Origin: Bacteroidota bacterium
GTDB taxonomy: Bacteria; Bacteroidota; Bacteroidia; Bacteroidales; F082
Length of the DNA: 64,000 nt
Reading direction: 5' to 3'
Assembly: GCA_016845175.1 (NCBI GenBank)
Contig: JAERTD010000091.1
Coordinates: 23,325 to 87,324, forward strand
Part shown: piece by piece, positions 51,390-60,248 of the stretch
Layout of the letters: each line of letters opens with the position of its first letter
Numbering within the stretch: position 1 is the first letter of the stretch
Notes under the pieces: generated by a model
Told to the model about the DNA's origin: nothing
Seen by the model: the letters and a program-made list of their open reading frames with translations, nothing else
Databases searched by the model: none
Program-made: the position numbers and the translations under genes

Positions 51390-52643
51390 GTGTTCAGCTA
51401 TATTCAAAAACTCATATCCGGAGCTTTAGAAGGTGCGGGTATGTCAGAAGCATCTGCATCGGACTTTGGTCAGTTTGGCTCCTTGCTTCTCATCATTCTT
51501 ATTTCATACCTGGCTTATAAAATAGGACTAAAGATCATTCGCCAGATACTATTACCTATCTTCAGGAAATCGAAGAACCAGTTTGATGATATCCTCGTCA
51601 ATTATAAGTTTTTCAGAAGACTGTCATTCTTTATTCCTCTGTTGGTCGTTTATATTTTCATTGAAGAGACTCTGGTGGATTATCCGTTAGTTGTCAATGC
51701 AGTCAAAAGTATTGTAGAGACCTCATTCATTATATTGTTTGTGCTTATACTTGACAGTTTATTGTCAACTACCAATGATTTTTACGACCGCTTCGAGGTT
51801 TCCAAGGATCGCCCGATTAAAGGTATTATCCAAGTAATTAAAATAGTCATCTATATCTTTGGCTTACTTGCCGTAGTTGGCTCACTTTTCAACACTGAGA
51901 TCACTTCTATACTGTTAAGTTTGGGAACGCTATCAGCTGTTCTCATGTTGATTTTCAGAGACCCTATACTGGGCTTTGTAGGTGGCCTTCAACTGGTCTT
52001 CAACAAGATGGTTCGTATCGGCGACTGGGTGAGCATGCCCAAATTTGGTGCTGATGGGACCGTATTGGAAATCAGCTTGACAACCGTAAAGGTTCAGAAT
52101 TGGGATATGACCATAATTACCATTCCCACTTACAGCCTGATTTCCGGATCCTTTCAAAATTGGAGGGGTATGGAAGAATCCGGTGGTAGACGTATCAAGC
52201 GATCAGTCAATCTAAATATGGAAAGTGTTAAGTTTTGTACGTCTGAGATGCTGGATAAGTTCAGAAAAATCAGTGTGATCACAGATTATATTGACACCAC
52301 TGAGCAAAAAGTAGTAGCTCACAACGAGAAATCAGGCATTGATCCCAGCATTCTTGTTAACGGCAGACGGCAAACAAATTTGGGTGTGTTTCGTGCCTAT
52401 TTGAAAGCTTATTTGCGAAACAGGTCTGACATACATAGTAATATGACCTTTCTTGTAAGACATTTGCAACCCACCGAGAAGGGATTACCCATTGAAATCT
52501 ATGTATTTACCAAGACAACAGCCTGGGCTGATTACGAAGGCATTCAGGCTGATATCTTTGATCATATTCTGGCAGTCATCCCTGAATTTGAACTCCAGGT
52601 TTATCAATTCCCGGCTAATAGTGATCTTAAGCAACTCAACTAG
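51390..52643 (+). CDS. MscS-family mechanosensitive channel
   Basis: A 417-residue channel with five hydrophobic helices in the first ~190 residues (SLLLIILISYLAYKIGLKII, IPLLVVYIFIEETL, IVETSFIILFVLILDSLLS, VIKIVIYIFGLLAVVGSLF, ITSILLSLGTLSAVLMLIFR). The pore-lining/beta motif is LMLIFRDPILGFVGGLQLVF followed by RIGDWVSMPKFGADGTVLEI, typical of MscS. The C-terminal cytosolic vestibule runs to residue 417. It should release osmolytes on hypo-osmotic shock. The start is GTG 51390; the first ATG (residue 18) would remove a conserved-looking amphipathic start. Confidence 0.9.
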   Translation: MFSYIQKLISGALEGAGMSEASASDFGQFGSLLLIILISYLAYKIGLKIIRQILLPIFRKSKNQFDDILVNYKFFRRLSFFIPLLVVYIFIEETLVDYPLVVNAVKSIVETSFIILFVLILDSLLSTTNDFYDRFEVSKDRPIKGIIQVIKIVIYIFGLLAVVGSLFNTEITSILLSLGTLSAVLMLIFRDPILGFVGGLQLVFNKMVRIGDWVSMPKFGADGTVLEISLTTVKVQNWDMTIITIPTYSLISGSFQNWRGMEESGGRRIKRSVNLNMESVKFCTSEMLDKFRKISVITDYIDTTEQKVVAHNEKSGIDPSILVNGRRQTNLGVFRAYLKAYLRNRSDIHSNMTFLVRHLQPTEKGLPIEIYVFTKTTAWADYEGIQADIFDHILAVIPEFELQVYQFPANSDLKQLN

Positions 52644-52781
52644 AATACCTATACACTGTTGATAGGGTATACCAAAATCCCTAAACAGAAACCCATTCCT
52701 ACATAAATGAATTTTCTATGAGGCTAAAATAAATATTCCTGATAGGCTTTTTTTTTGTAGTTTCATCACCCAAGGAAACCC

Positions 52782-53576
52782 ATGAATTTTACCGGAAAAA
52801 CCATATGGATTACTGGAGCTACTTCAGGTATTGGCAAGGCCATGGCCTTGCAATTGTCAAAGCACCAATGCAAACTGATTATTTCAGGACGAGATGCATC
52901 AAGCCTGGAAGAAACCTCAACTCAATGTATTGCCGAAGGCTCACAGGTTCAAACGGTAGCTTTCGACCTTGGAACAATCGATTCTGTTGACAAGGCCATA
53001 CAGGAAGTACTGGCTACCAATGAAAGCATTCACGGCCTTTATCTTGTGGGTGGTTTAAGTCAGCGTTCCTTAATTGCTGAAACTCCCATCCAGAATGACC
53101 GGAAACTTATGGAGGTTAATTTTTTTTCCAATGTGGCCCTTAGTAAAGCGGTACTACCTCTGATGCTTAGAAATGGTGGCGGACAGATTGCTGTTACATC
53201 AAGTATTGTTGGCAAATTTGGATTTCCCTACCGCTCTACTTATGCCGCTTCCAAACACGCCTTACATGGTTTTTTTGAGAGCTTGCGGTTGGAGCATCTT
53301 GATGATCACATAAAAGTAAGCCTAATCATACTGGGACGCGTACAAACTAATATATCACTGAAAGCAATAAATGCCTCAGGAGAAAGTTATGGTAAAATGG
53401 ACGATGGACAGGCTGGTGGGATACCCGCTGAGGAAGCAGCCAGAAAGATACTCCAGGGCTTGAAAAAGGAAAAGAAAGAAATCCTGGTGGGTGGCAAAGA
53501 ATTACTTATGGTACATATTAGACGCTTTTTCCCGGGAATATTTTATAAATTGGCCGCAAAAGTAAAACCAACATAG
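52782..53576 (+). CDS. Short-chain dehydrogenase/reductase (SDR)
   Basis: A 264-residue classical SDR: the NAD(P)-binding TGATSGIGKAMA (12-23), FDLGTID, the catalytic serine in AVTSSIVGKFG and the YAASKHA (YxxxK) motif. Lys/Arg near residue 38 (ISGRDASS) suggests NADP(H). The final segment (IRRFFPGIFYKLAAKVKPT) is hydrophobic and may bind membrane. The substrate is unknown. The VOC-domain gene follows after 31 bp on the same strand, suggesting a shared pathway. Confidence 0.9.
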   Translation: MNFTGKTIWITGATSGIGKAMALQLSKHQCKLIISGRDASSLEETSTQCIAEGSQVQTVAFDLGTIDSVDKAIQEVLATNESIHGLYLVGGLSQRSLIAETPIQNDRKLMEVNFFSNVALSKAVLPLMLRNGGGQIAVTSSIVGKFGFPYRSTYAASKHALHGFFESLRLEHLDDHIKVSLIILGRVQTNISLKAINASGESYGKMDDGQAGGIPAEEAARKILQGLKKEKKEILVGGKELLMVHIRRFFPGIFYKLAAKVKPT

Positions 53577-53607
53577 CCCATAATCATTGAAATCACAGCG
53601 AAAAATA

Positions 53608-54663
53608 ATGCAGATAAATGGCATCCAGCAGATTGGTGTTGGGGTGGAGAAGATTTATGAGGCCTTTGCCTGGTATCGTAAACACTTTGGAATCGATATT
53701 CTGGTTTTCGACGAATCGGCAGTTGCCGAATTAATGCTAAAACATACCGAAGGAGAACCTCGAGAGCGTCACGCCGTCCTGGCCCTTAGTATGCAAGGTG
53801 GTGGTGGTTTTGAAGTCTGGCAACACACGGGCAGAAAACCTTTAATACCCTTAACGGATTTACAAGTTGGCGATTTTGGTATTGCCATAGGCAAAATAAA
53901 AACAGCTGACATTCACAAGGCATATGAGCAGTTTAAGTCAGAGGGATTGAAAATGTTTGGTCCAGTGTCAAATAATCCTGAAGGCCGACCTCATTTTTAT
54001 GTGCAGGATATCTATAGCAACCTGTGGGAGTTCATTGAGGATTCCTATATTTTCAAAAGCTCGAAGGCCAATAATGGCGGGGTTTTTGGCTGTGTTATCG
54101 GAGTAAAAGACATGGAAGAAAGTCTGGTTGTCTATCAGGAAATCCTGGGTTACGACACCATACTTTTTGATGGCACAGATAGTTATACAGATATGCAGGA
54201 ATTACCCGGAGGCAAAGCAAGATGCAGGCGGATTATTCTTGGGTACAGCAAGGAACGAAAAGGTGCATTTAGCCCATTATTGGGTCCAAGTCAGTTGGAG
54301 CTGATTCAATGCATGGACCGGGAGGCTAAGAATATCTATGAAGACAGGATGTGGGGTGATCCGGGATTCATTCATCTGTGTTTCGATATTAATGGCATGG
54401 ATGCCTTACGGGAACTTGTAAAGGAGAAAGGATATCCTTTTACTGTAGATAGTGCAAGAGATATGAACACTTTTGATATGGGAGAAGCTGCTGGTAGTTT
54501 CTCTTATATAAAAGCACCGGAAGGCACACTGATAGAATTTGTTGAAACTCACAAAGTTCCTCTGATCAAAAAATTGGGATGGTATATTGATTTGCGCAAA
54601 CGCCCTATCAAGCCACTGCCCAACTGGATGCTCAAACTGTTTTCTCTGAAACGGATGAAATAG
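53608..54663 (+). CDS. Two-domain VOC-family protein
   Basis: A 351-residue protein with two vicinal-oxygen-chelate domains. The first (about 1-150) runs from IQQIGVGVEKIYEAFAWYRK to HFYVQDIYSNLWEFIED. The second (about 155-310) runs from VFGCVIGVKDMEESLVVYQE to GFIHLCFDING and YIKAPEGTLIEFVETHK, with possible metal ligands in GFIHLCF and LIEFVE. Members include glyoxalases, dioxygenases and epimerases, so the reaction cannot be named. ATG 53608 is preferred to TTG 53587. The preceding SDR is a likely functional partner. Confidence 0.82.
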   Translation: MQINGIQQIGVGVEKIYEAFAWYRKHFGIDILVFDESAVAELMLKHTEGEPRERHAVLALSMQGGGGFEVWQHTGRKPLIPLTDLQVGDFGIAIGKIKTADIHKAYEQFKSEGLKMFGPVSNNPEGRPHFYVQDIYSNLWEFIEDSYIFKSSKANNGGVFGCVIGVKDMEESLVVYQEILGYDTILFDGTDSYTDMQELPGGKARCRRIILGYSKERKGAFSPLLGPSQLELIQCMDREAKNIYEDRMWGDPGFIHLCFDINGMDALRELVKEKGYPFTVDSARDMNTFDMGEAAGSFSYIKAPEGTLIEFVETHKVPLIKKLGWYIDLRKRPIKPLPNWMLKLFSLKRMK

Positions 54664-54678
54664 GACTTCCCAGCTTAA

Positions 54679-56412
54679 TTATTTGATATGCATCAGTCTG
54701 ATGGTTCTGACATCAGTACCGATTTGCAGCTTGCATAAGTATACCGCACCAGACAACTCACTGCCATCCAAGGTGATCTCATAGTTACCAGCCGCTTTTC
54801 TGGTATCCATCAGAGTACGTACCAGTTTTCCATACACATCATATATGGCCAATTCTACTTTGGCTTCTTTTTCAAGTGTGAAAGAAACCTTAGTGTGGCT
54901 ACCAAATGGATTGGGATAGGCTTTTAGGCTTGCCAAATCCTCAGTATGCTTCGGCTCTTTAGTACCTACCGGTTCTGGGATAATGCGTGTATAATACACA
55001 TCCTGTTCACCGTTGAGTGTATTGGCCCAGGCCAAATGAGCGCCTTCATTATCAGACACCATATCAAAATAGTCACCCATTTTTTCTTGCTGAGGCCAAC
55101 CCAGTCTGGGGTCAAATAATTCCGACAGCCTTTCATTTTCAGACCAGGTAACACCCTGATCCTCAGAATATGAATAGTATAGAGCTGATGATATGGAAAG
55201 TTGGAAGGCATCACGGGTGTCAAGCCATACTGCATCAATACGTCCATTGGGTGCCACCGACATGGTACCAAACCATTGGTAATCATCTATCATGAAGTCA
55301 TCATTTATTTTTTTGGGACCATCCCATGATAGTCCGCCATTGGTACTTCTTGTAAACATCACATCCACCTGTGTTCCGTTGGGTGTTCTATCCACCGATG
55401 CCAACACATAAATATTCCCATGACCTGGACCTCCGGAGCGATCCACATCGATCCAGGCCTGCCCTATTAATCCGGCAGGATTCACTTCATAACCATAGGC
55501 GAGTTTACCGTCAAGGTCTATCTCCATTTCATCGAACCAGCTAACACTCGAGTCAGCATGCTGAGCAGTATTGGATTTTAACACGATTATTTTGTTAAAG
55601 TCTGACCTTCCCACCGTGTATAATTCACCATCCGGCCCCACGGCTACAGTTCCCCAGAAAGGATCACCTGGAACAGCTACACATTCTTCATAGGATTCGC
55701 CTCCATCTGTAGATCGCACAAAAGATCCCGGACTACACACACTAAAACCTTCATTCCAGTTGGTATAAATATGACCTTCGCCTGAACCATTGGTGTTATC
55801 GATGGCCATCCATTGCTTATCACCTCCGTAGGCATAAACGCCCTCATCCCATTCCACTCCGGTTTCTGTAGTCCTGTATACATCTATGGTAAAATCAGAA
55901 AAACCATCATAGGTCAGGCTGTTGTAATAAAACACACCATTATTGTCCACCTCAAGAACCGGGTCTGACCTGAACACATCAGCATCGATGGGTTCCGGGG
56001 CCACCCAGGTTTCTCCTCCATCTAAGGTATAGGCATATCCGGCCTGTCTGAAACTACTAAATACCGTTCCAAACTGACGCCAACCAATCATCATACGATC
56101 AGGATTATTAGGATCCACAGCTATTGATGGCTCATTGGCAGCATCCAACAAGATGTTTTCGCCATTTTCTGTGATATTTACCTGAGTAGTAAAATAATTG
56201 CTTCCTTCAGCTCTGTATGCAGGGCCAGTAACTATATCATTTCTTTCAGCCGGTTTTTCTAGGTCACCTGTCATCTCCTGACGGGCAAGTTTTTCCCTGT
56301 CAGATTTACTGTTTTGTGATTGCAAGCTATTGGAAAGTCCAAAAACACATAATATGCCTAAGGTAAGGGCAAGTTTAGTCTGTGTATAAGATAGTAATTG
56401 CATATAATTCAT
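54679..56412 (-). CDS. Secreted Asp-box (sialidase-fold) protein with T9SS sorting domain
   Basis: From ATG 56412 the protein has 577 residues, with a signal region (QTKLALTLGILCVFGLSNS). A propeller-type body carries several Asp-box/BNR motifs (TLDGGETWV, STDGGESYE, STNGGLSWDG, SEDQGVTWSE). The C-terminal ~80 residues form a T9SS type A domain (KAYPNPFGSHTKVSFTL ... IRLMHIK). Asp-box propellers occur in sialidases and other glycoside hydrolases, but catalytic residues of sialidase (the Arg triad and Tyr/Glu pair) are not obvious, so it may bind rather than cleave glycans. Confidence 0.83.
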   Translation of the reverse strand: MNYMQLLSYTQTKLALTLGILCVFGLSNSLQSQNSKSDREKLARQEMTGDLEKPAERNDIVTGPAYRAEGSNYFTTQVNITENGENILLDAANEPSIAVDPNNPDRMMIGWRQFGTVFSSFRQAGYAYTLDGGETWVAPEPIDADVFRSDPVLEVDNNGVFYYNSLTYDGFSDFTIDVYRTTETGVEWDEGVYAYGGDKQWMAIDNTNGSGEGHIYTNWNEGFSVCSPGSFVRSTDGGESYEECVAVPGDPFWGTVAVGPDGELYTVGRSDFNKIIVLKSNTAQHADSSVSWFDEMEIDLDGKLAYGYEVNPAGLIGQAWIDVDRSGGPGHGNIYVLASVDRTPNGTQVDVMFTRSTNGGLSWDGPKKINDDFMIDDYQWFGTMSVAPNGRIDAVWLDTRDAFQLSISSALYYSYSEDQGVTWSENERLSELFDPRLGWPQQEKMGDYFDMVSDNEGAHLAWANTLNGEQDVYYTRIIPEPVGTKEPKHTEDLASLKAYPNPFGSHTKVSFTLEKEAKVELAIYDVYGKLVRTLMDTRKAAGNYEITLDGSELSGAVYLCKLQIGTDVRTIRLMHIK

Positions 56413-56608
56413 TTGAGGTGTACAATTTAAGGACAAAGAAAGCTAAATTAAGGGTTGCTTAACCATGTCTTGAAATCACAAAGAAACTCAAATTTACTAA
56501 AACAAGAGAGCGCCCCTGATGATTAAATCCAGCTGAGTAACTGAACACCTAATATCATTCAGAAAGAGAAGTTGAAGATTTTGAGGAAAAGCAAATAATT
56601 TTTTGATG

Positions 56609-57133
56609 TTAGATTTTTGAGGCCACGTGTTTAAAGACTTCTTTAATAGCAATTCTGAACCAGACGGTATATTGGTCTGAATTCTCTTTTAGATCCTTCT
56701 TAAGAAAGGCAAGGCTTACATATTTATAATCACCAACCTCTTCTGGGTTGGGTATGGGTTTGGTATCAGAAGTCCCGATAAAAACATGATCAAACTCGTG
56801 TTCGATGAGTCCCTGACCGACATCGGATTTATAGATAAATGTAAAGGCCTCTTTAAAATCACAGTCAAATCCCATTTCTTCAACTATGCGTCTGTGGGCG
56901 GCCTCGTCAGTTTTTTCATTGGTACGTGGATGACTGCATACCGTATTGGTCCATAAGCCGGGTGAGTGGTATTTCTCATCCGCACGTTTTTGCAATAAGA
57001 GCTCTCCCACATTATTAAAAATAAACACCGAAAAAGCTCTGTGGAGCACCCCTTTTTCGTGTGCCTCCATCTTTTCCATGGTACCCAACGGCTGGTCATT
57101 TTTATTTACCAATATAACGTAATCAACGATCAT
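56609..57133 (-). CDS. idi: Isopentenyl-diphosphate delta-isomerase, type 1
   Basis: A 174-residue Nudix-fold isomerase that interconverts IPP and DMAPP in isoprenoid synthesis. The catalytic cysteine lies in WTNTVCSHPR and the Nudix-like helix is AAHRRIVEEMGFDCDF; the HRAFSVFIFN strand and the IEHEFDHVFIG motif carry the metal-binding His/Glu. The start at ATG 57133 is supported by the TATATTTG box at 57161-57168, which lies inside the 16-residue N-terminal extension of the longer frame (to 57181). Confidence 0.93.
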   Translation of the reverse strand: MIVDYVILVNKNDQPLGTMEKMEAHEKGVLHRAFSVFIFNNVGELLLQKRADEKYHSPGLWTNTVCSHPRTNEKTDEAAHRRIVEEMGFDCDFKEAFTFIYKSDVGQGLIEHEFDHVFIGTSDTKPIPNPEEVGDYKYVSLAFLKKDLKENSDQYTVWFRIAIKEVFKHVASKI

Positions 57134-57160
57134 TTTCTTTAGTTTTACTTTCGGAACCAA

Positions 57161-57168
57161 CAAATATA
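57161..57168 (-). promoter_or_regulatory. -7 box (TATATTTG) for idi
   Basis: TATATTTG on the minus strand, 27 bp before ATG 57133, a good match to TAnnTTTG. Confidence 0.55.
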
Positions 57169-57271
57169 AATATTTATACATACCAAAGGATGATCAATAT
57201 GTATCCATGGAAAAACACCACATCCTGCTTATTCTCTGTCATTTCGATCAAGATCAAAATCCCTGACAACC

Positions 57272-57724
57272 ATGGATTCACTACTATTTAATGAGAAACA
57301 AGGCTTCAAACGATTTTGGATTTGGGCTGTTTTGTCATTTTTCGTTGCCATTTGGTTTGCCGCATTGGCCTGGCAATTGCTTTTGGGAAGAAACCTGGGA
57401 AGCTTTGCGATGAGTAATCTGGGATTATTGGTACTGGGACCTATTGGTATTGCCCCTGTGGTACTCTTCCTGTTCCTGAGGTTAAAAACTGAAGTCAGGA
57501 AGGATGCCTTATATTACAGATTATGGCCTGTCAGTTTACAATGGTCGATCATCTATCCCGAAGAAATAGACTTGTATTACATCAAATCCAGTACGAAAGA
57601 CGGAAGCAAAAAGCAACTATTCATCAAACTCCAATCCGGCAGGCAATTGGGTATAGGCACACAAAACCCCAAGCAGTTGTTGCAAGCCATGCATCAGATG
57701 ATGGCTCATAGACAATCCTTATAA
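57272..57724 (+). CDS. Small membrane protein with two helices and a PH-like C-terminus
   Basis: A 150-residue protein with two membrane segments (FWIWAVLSFFVAIWFAALAW and LGLLVLGPIGIAPVVLFLFL) followed by a small beta-rich domain (TEVRKDALYYRLWPVSLQWS, QLFIKLQSGRQLGIGTQNPK) resembling bacterial PH-like domains of membrane proteins. No function is known. A strong bidirectional hairpin follows its stop. Confidence 0.68.
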   Translation: MDSLLFNEKQGFKRFWIWAVLSFFVAIWFAALAWQLLLGRNLGSFAMSNLGLLVLGPIGIAPVVLFLFLRLKTEVRKDALYYRLWPVSLQWSIIYPEEIDLYYIKSSTKDGSKKQLFIKLQSGRQLGIGTQNPKQLLQAMHQMMAHRQSL

Positions 57725-57752
57725 AACTGATTCATGAAGCATTTACAAGCGT

Positions 57753-57794
57753 AAAAAAAGCGCACGAATATTTCGTGCGCTATTGTTTTTTTTT
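57753..57794. terminator. Bidirectional Rho-independent terminator
   Basis: The perfect stem GCGCACGAA/TTCGTGCGC (57760-57780, loop TAT) has an A7 run before it and a T9 run shortly after it. It can therefore terminate both the plus-strand membrane gene and the minus-strand DUF2807 gene. Confidence 0.85.
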
Positions 57795-57847
57795 CGTATT
57801 ACGGTTTAACTGCTCACCAAACTTCCTTGGGGAGAGCCTAACTTTAT

Positions 57848-58549
57848 CTACTTGGCCCTTTTGATATTTCCAAGTCCATTGGTGTTGAAGTTCTTTGTTT
57901 CCGGGTCGCCTTTGTAGCGAATAGACCCTACACCATTCAATGTGGCAGTCAGGGTATTGGAGGCATACACTTTTGCTCCACCTACTCCCGAAACGGTAAC
58001 ATTCATATTAGTACACATCAATTCGTAGGCTTCAAAACTTCCCACACCTTCTACACGTGCTGTGGCACGATCAGTAAGACCTTTGACACTGAGCATACCT
58101 GTTCCATGCATATTGCCTATAAACTCAGTGCATTGGACATCCAGGTACATATTACCGGTTCCCCGTAAGGTGGCTTCCATGGTTGAACTTACACTGGTTT
58201 CTTTACAACTAACCGAGCCAACGCCTGAAAGGGCAATTTTTTCGATTTCGTTAAAATAAACGTTGATGGTAACCGATTTGAAGAGCTTGGTAATGTTCTT
58301 GTTTTTGTCGGTGGTTCTTACGATGAGCATATCACCCTTATGATCTACTTCCACATAGTTAAAAACATCGGTATTGCTGCTTTCAATAACTACTTTTTCC
58401 ACATCTGATGGAATAAGCACCCATTGTGCTGAGCCTTCAAATTTAACCTGATTGAATGATTCGACTTGTATTTCTTTCTGTTCCTGTGCCCTGAGAACAA
58501 TTACTGCAAACAGGCTTAACACAAGGATACTAATAGCTTTTACTTTCAT
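57848..58549 (-). CDS. DUF2807 (head-GIN-domain) secreted protein
   Basis: A 233-residue protein with a signal peptide (MKVKAISILVLSLFAVIVLR, then AQ) and the DUF2807 domain: a beta-helix-like series of short repeats (IALSGVGSVSCKETS, ATLRGTGNMYLDVQ, NMHGTGMLSVKG, ARVEGVGSFEAY, VTVSGVGGAKVYAS, ATLNGVGSIRYKG). The domain is common in Bacteroidota and of unknown function; the parallel repeat ladder suggests an adhesin-like or structural surface protein. It stands alone, with the bidirectional terminator behind it. Confidence 0.87.
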   Translation of the reverse strand: MKVKAISILVLSLFAVIVLRAQEQKEIQVESFNQVKFEGSAQWVLIPSDVEKVVIESSNTDVFNYVEVDHKGDMLIVRTTDKNKNITKLFKSVTINVYFNEIEKIALSGVGSVSCKETSVSSTMEATLRGTGNMYLDVQCTEFIGNMHGTGMLSVKGLTDRATARVEGVGSFEAYELMCTNMNVTVSGVGGAKVYASNTLTATLNGVGSIRYKGDPETKNFNTNGLGNIKRAK

Positions 58550-58736
58550 TTCTATAATTTTTATGTTGATGTATTTACTTATAAGTAAAAATACAGTTTA
58601 TGTGAATTACTATTAATGACAGAAGAAAAATTTAAGGGTTGCAAAATCACATCATTATATAAATATGAGTCATTGGTAGTCGGGTGCTTAAAATACTATG
58701 TCGATAAAAGAAAACAATAAAAAAACCTAAAAAAAC

Positions 58737-58782
58737 TTGACAAATGAAAAAACAATTTTATCTTTGACCGACCGTTCAGTCA
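58737..58782 (+). promoter_or_regulatory. Promoter with overlapping TetR-type operator
   Basis: TTG (58737-58739), 19 bp, then TATCTTTG (58759-58766) is a good Bacteroidota promoter. The dyad TGACCGACCGTTCAGTCA (58765-58782) overlaps the end of the -7 box and the probable start site. The downstream TetR-family protein should bind here and block its own operon. Confidence 0.75.
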
Positions 58783-58829
58783 ATAATTATTATACTCAAG
58801 TTCATTTAGAACCATAAACCTGAATTGAA

Positions 58830-59402
58830 ATGCCCAGAACACCTGCACAATTTGAAGAGATCAGAGAAGCCAGAAGAGCCGCCATCCTGGATGCTGCCCT
58901 TCATGTATTCGCTGAAAAGGGCTATGCCTCATCTTCAATTGCCATGATTGCCAAGCAGGCCGGGATTTCCAAAGGCCTGATGTACAATTATTTTGACAGC
59001 AAAGAGGGTTTGGTAAAAACCTTATTAACCGAGGGCTTTGACATTTTTGTTGAAGTTTTTGACAGGGACAAAGACGGAGAACTAACCGATGAGGAATTCA
59101 TTTTTTTTCTCGATCAGACCTTTGAAATTCTAAAAGGCAATATTCCTTTCTGGAAATTATACTTTGCCATAATGTCTCAGGCAGATGTCATGTCTATGCT
59201 AGGTGAAGTGATGATGGAAAAACTAAGCCCCTACTTCAACACTATGCAAAACTATTATGCCCAGAAAGGATATGAAAACCCCATGGCACAAATGCGCGTC
59301 CTGGGAGCTTTACTGGATGGCGTTTGCCTTAATTATGTTGCCGACCCAGAGGGTTTCCCACTGGAAGATGCCAAGAAAATTATCATAGATAAGTTTATAT
59401 AA
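58830..59402 (+). CDS. TetR/AcrR-family repressor
   Basis: A 190-residue TetR-type repressor. The helix-turn-helix is in RAAILDAALHVFAEKGYASS, SIAMIAKQAGISKGLMYNYF and DSKEGLVKTLL. The C-terminal all-helical ligand domain (about 65-190) is variable; a DKDGELTDEEF stretch (about 76-86) is an unusual acidic EF-hand-like loop within it, probably coincidental. The matching operator lies 48 bp upstream. The gene starts a plus-strand cluster with an 11-bp gap to the next gene, so it most likely represses the whole cluster. Confidence 0.92.
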   Translation: MPRTPAQFEEIREARRAAILDAALHVFAEKGYASSSIAMIAKQAGISKGLMYNYFDSKEGLVKTLLTEGFDIFVEVFDRDKDGELTDEEFIFFLDQTFEILKGNIPFWKLYFAIMSQADVMSMLGEVMMEKLSPYFNTMQNYYAQKGYENPMAQMRVLGALLDGVCLNYVADPEGFPLEDAKKIIIDKFI

Positions 59403-59413
59403 ATCAATTTGAA

Positions 59414-60175
59414 ATGAAAAGTACATTCATAATTATAGGACTGTTAAGCATTTATTGCTTAAGTACACCCCTAAGCTCTCAAGCCCAAATGACAGCAAAA
59501 GAAATAATCATTAAGGCAGATGAAAAAAACCGTGGTAAGTCCATGAAAGGCGAAATGGCCATGACCATTGTCAGACCCAAATGGGAGCGGACAGTTAAAA
59601 TGAAAAACTGGTCAAAAGGCGATCAGTACTTTATGATCTATATTACAGCACCTGCCAAAGAAAAAGGACAGGTATTCCTCAAAGTAGGTAAAGAGATGTG
59701 GAACTATGTTCCCACCATCTCACGTATGATTAAAATCCCGCCTTCGATGATGAGTGGTTCATGGATGGGTTCTGACTTTACCAACGATGACCTGGTCAAA
59801 CAATCTTCTATAGTAGTCGATTATACACACACCCTGAAAGGTGAAGAAAACCTTCGTGGACAAGATTGTTATCTCATCGAATTGATTCCACTTCCTGATG
59901 CACCAGTGGTCTGGGGAAAAATTAACTCCTGGATCACGAAGGACGGGCTTAACCTATGGAAATCTGAATATTATGACGAAGATGGCTATTTAATGAATAC
60001 CGAGAATGCCTTCGAAATCAAAACCATGGGTGGTCGTGACATTCCCACACGAATTGAAATGGTACCGGCCGATGAAGAAGGAAGAAAAACCATCATCGAA
60101 ATCATTGATGTAGCCTATGATATTCCCATGGATGAGAACTTCTTTACCAAACAAAATATGAAACGTGTCAAATAA
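59414..60175 (+). CDS. Outer-membrane lipoprotein-sorting (LolA-like) protein
   Basis: A 253-residue exported protein with a signal peptide (MKSTFIIIGLLSIYCLSTPL, cleavage near SSQAQ). The body is a LolA/LppX-type half-barrel domain of the 'outer membrane lipoprotein-sorting protein' family: MKGEMAMTIVRPKWERTVKM, QVFLKVGKEMWNYVPTISRM, IKIPPSMMSGSWMGSDFTND and YLIELIPLPDAPVVWGKI. LolA-like folds carry hydrophobic lipid moieties across the periplasm. The three permease genes that follow suggest it receives or hands over a lipid from an ABC machine. This differs from the LolA of the housekeeping system, which is not linked to a TetR gene. Confidence 0.88.
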   Translation: MKSTFIIIGLLSIYCLSTPLSSQAQMTAKEIIIKADEKNRGKSMKGEMAMTIVRPKWERTVKMKNWSKGDQYFMIYITAPAKEKGQVFLKVGKEMWNYVPTISRMIKIPPSMMSGSWMGSDFTNDDLVKQSSIVVDYTHTLKGEENLRGQDCYLIELIPLPDAPVVWGKINSWITKDGLNLWKSEYYDEDGYLMNTENAFEIKTMGGRDIPTRIEMVPADEEGRKTIIEIIDVAYDIPMDENFFTKQNMKRVK

Positions 60176-60191
60176 GTTGAATTCATAAGCT

Positions 60192-60202
60192 GTTCAGTCA
60201 AT
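60192..60202. promoter_or_regulatory. Half-site resembling the TetR operator
   Basis: GTTCAGTCAAT at 60192-60202 is identical over 11 bp to the right half of the TetR operator and its flank at 58774-58784, in the 73-bp gap before the first permease gene. The left half is not preserved. Confidence 0.3.
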
Positions 60203-60248
60203 TCCTAAAGCAGATTGGGCGATCGTTTACACTAAAACAAATTTACCC

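Noticed and set aside
57134..57181. N-terminal extension of Idi
   Set aside because: A good TATATTTG box lies inside it, so it is probably not transcribed as coding sequence.
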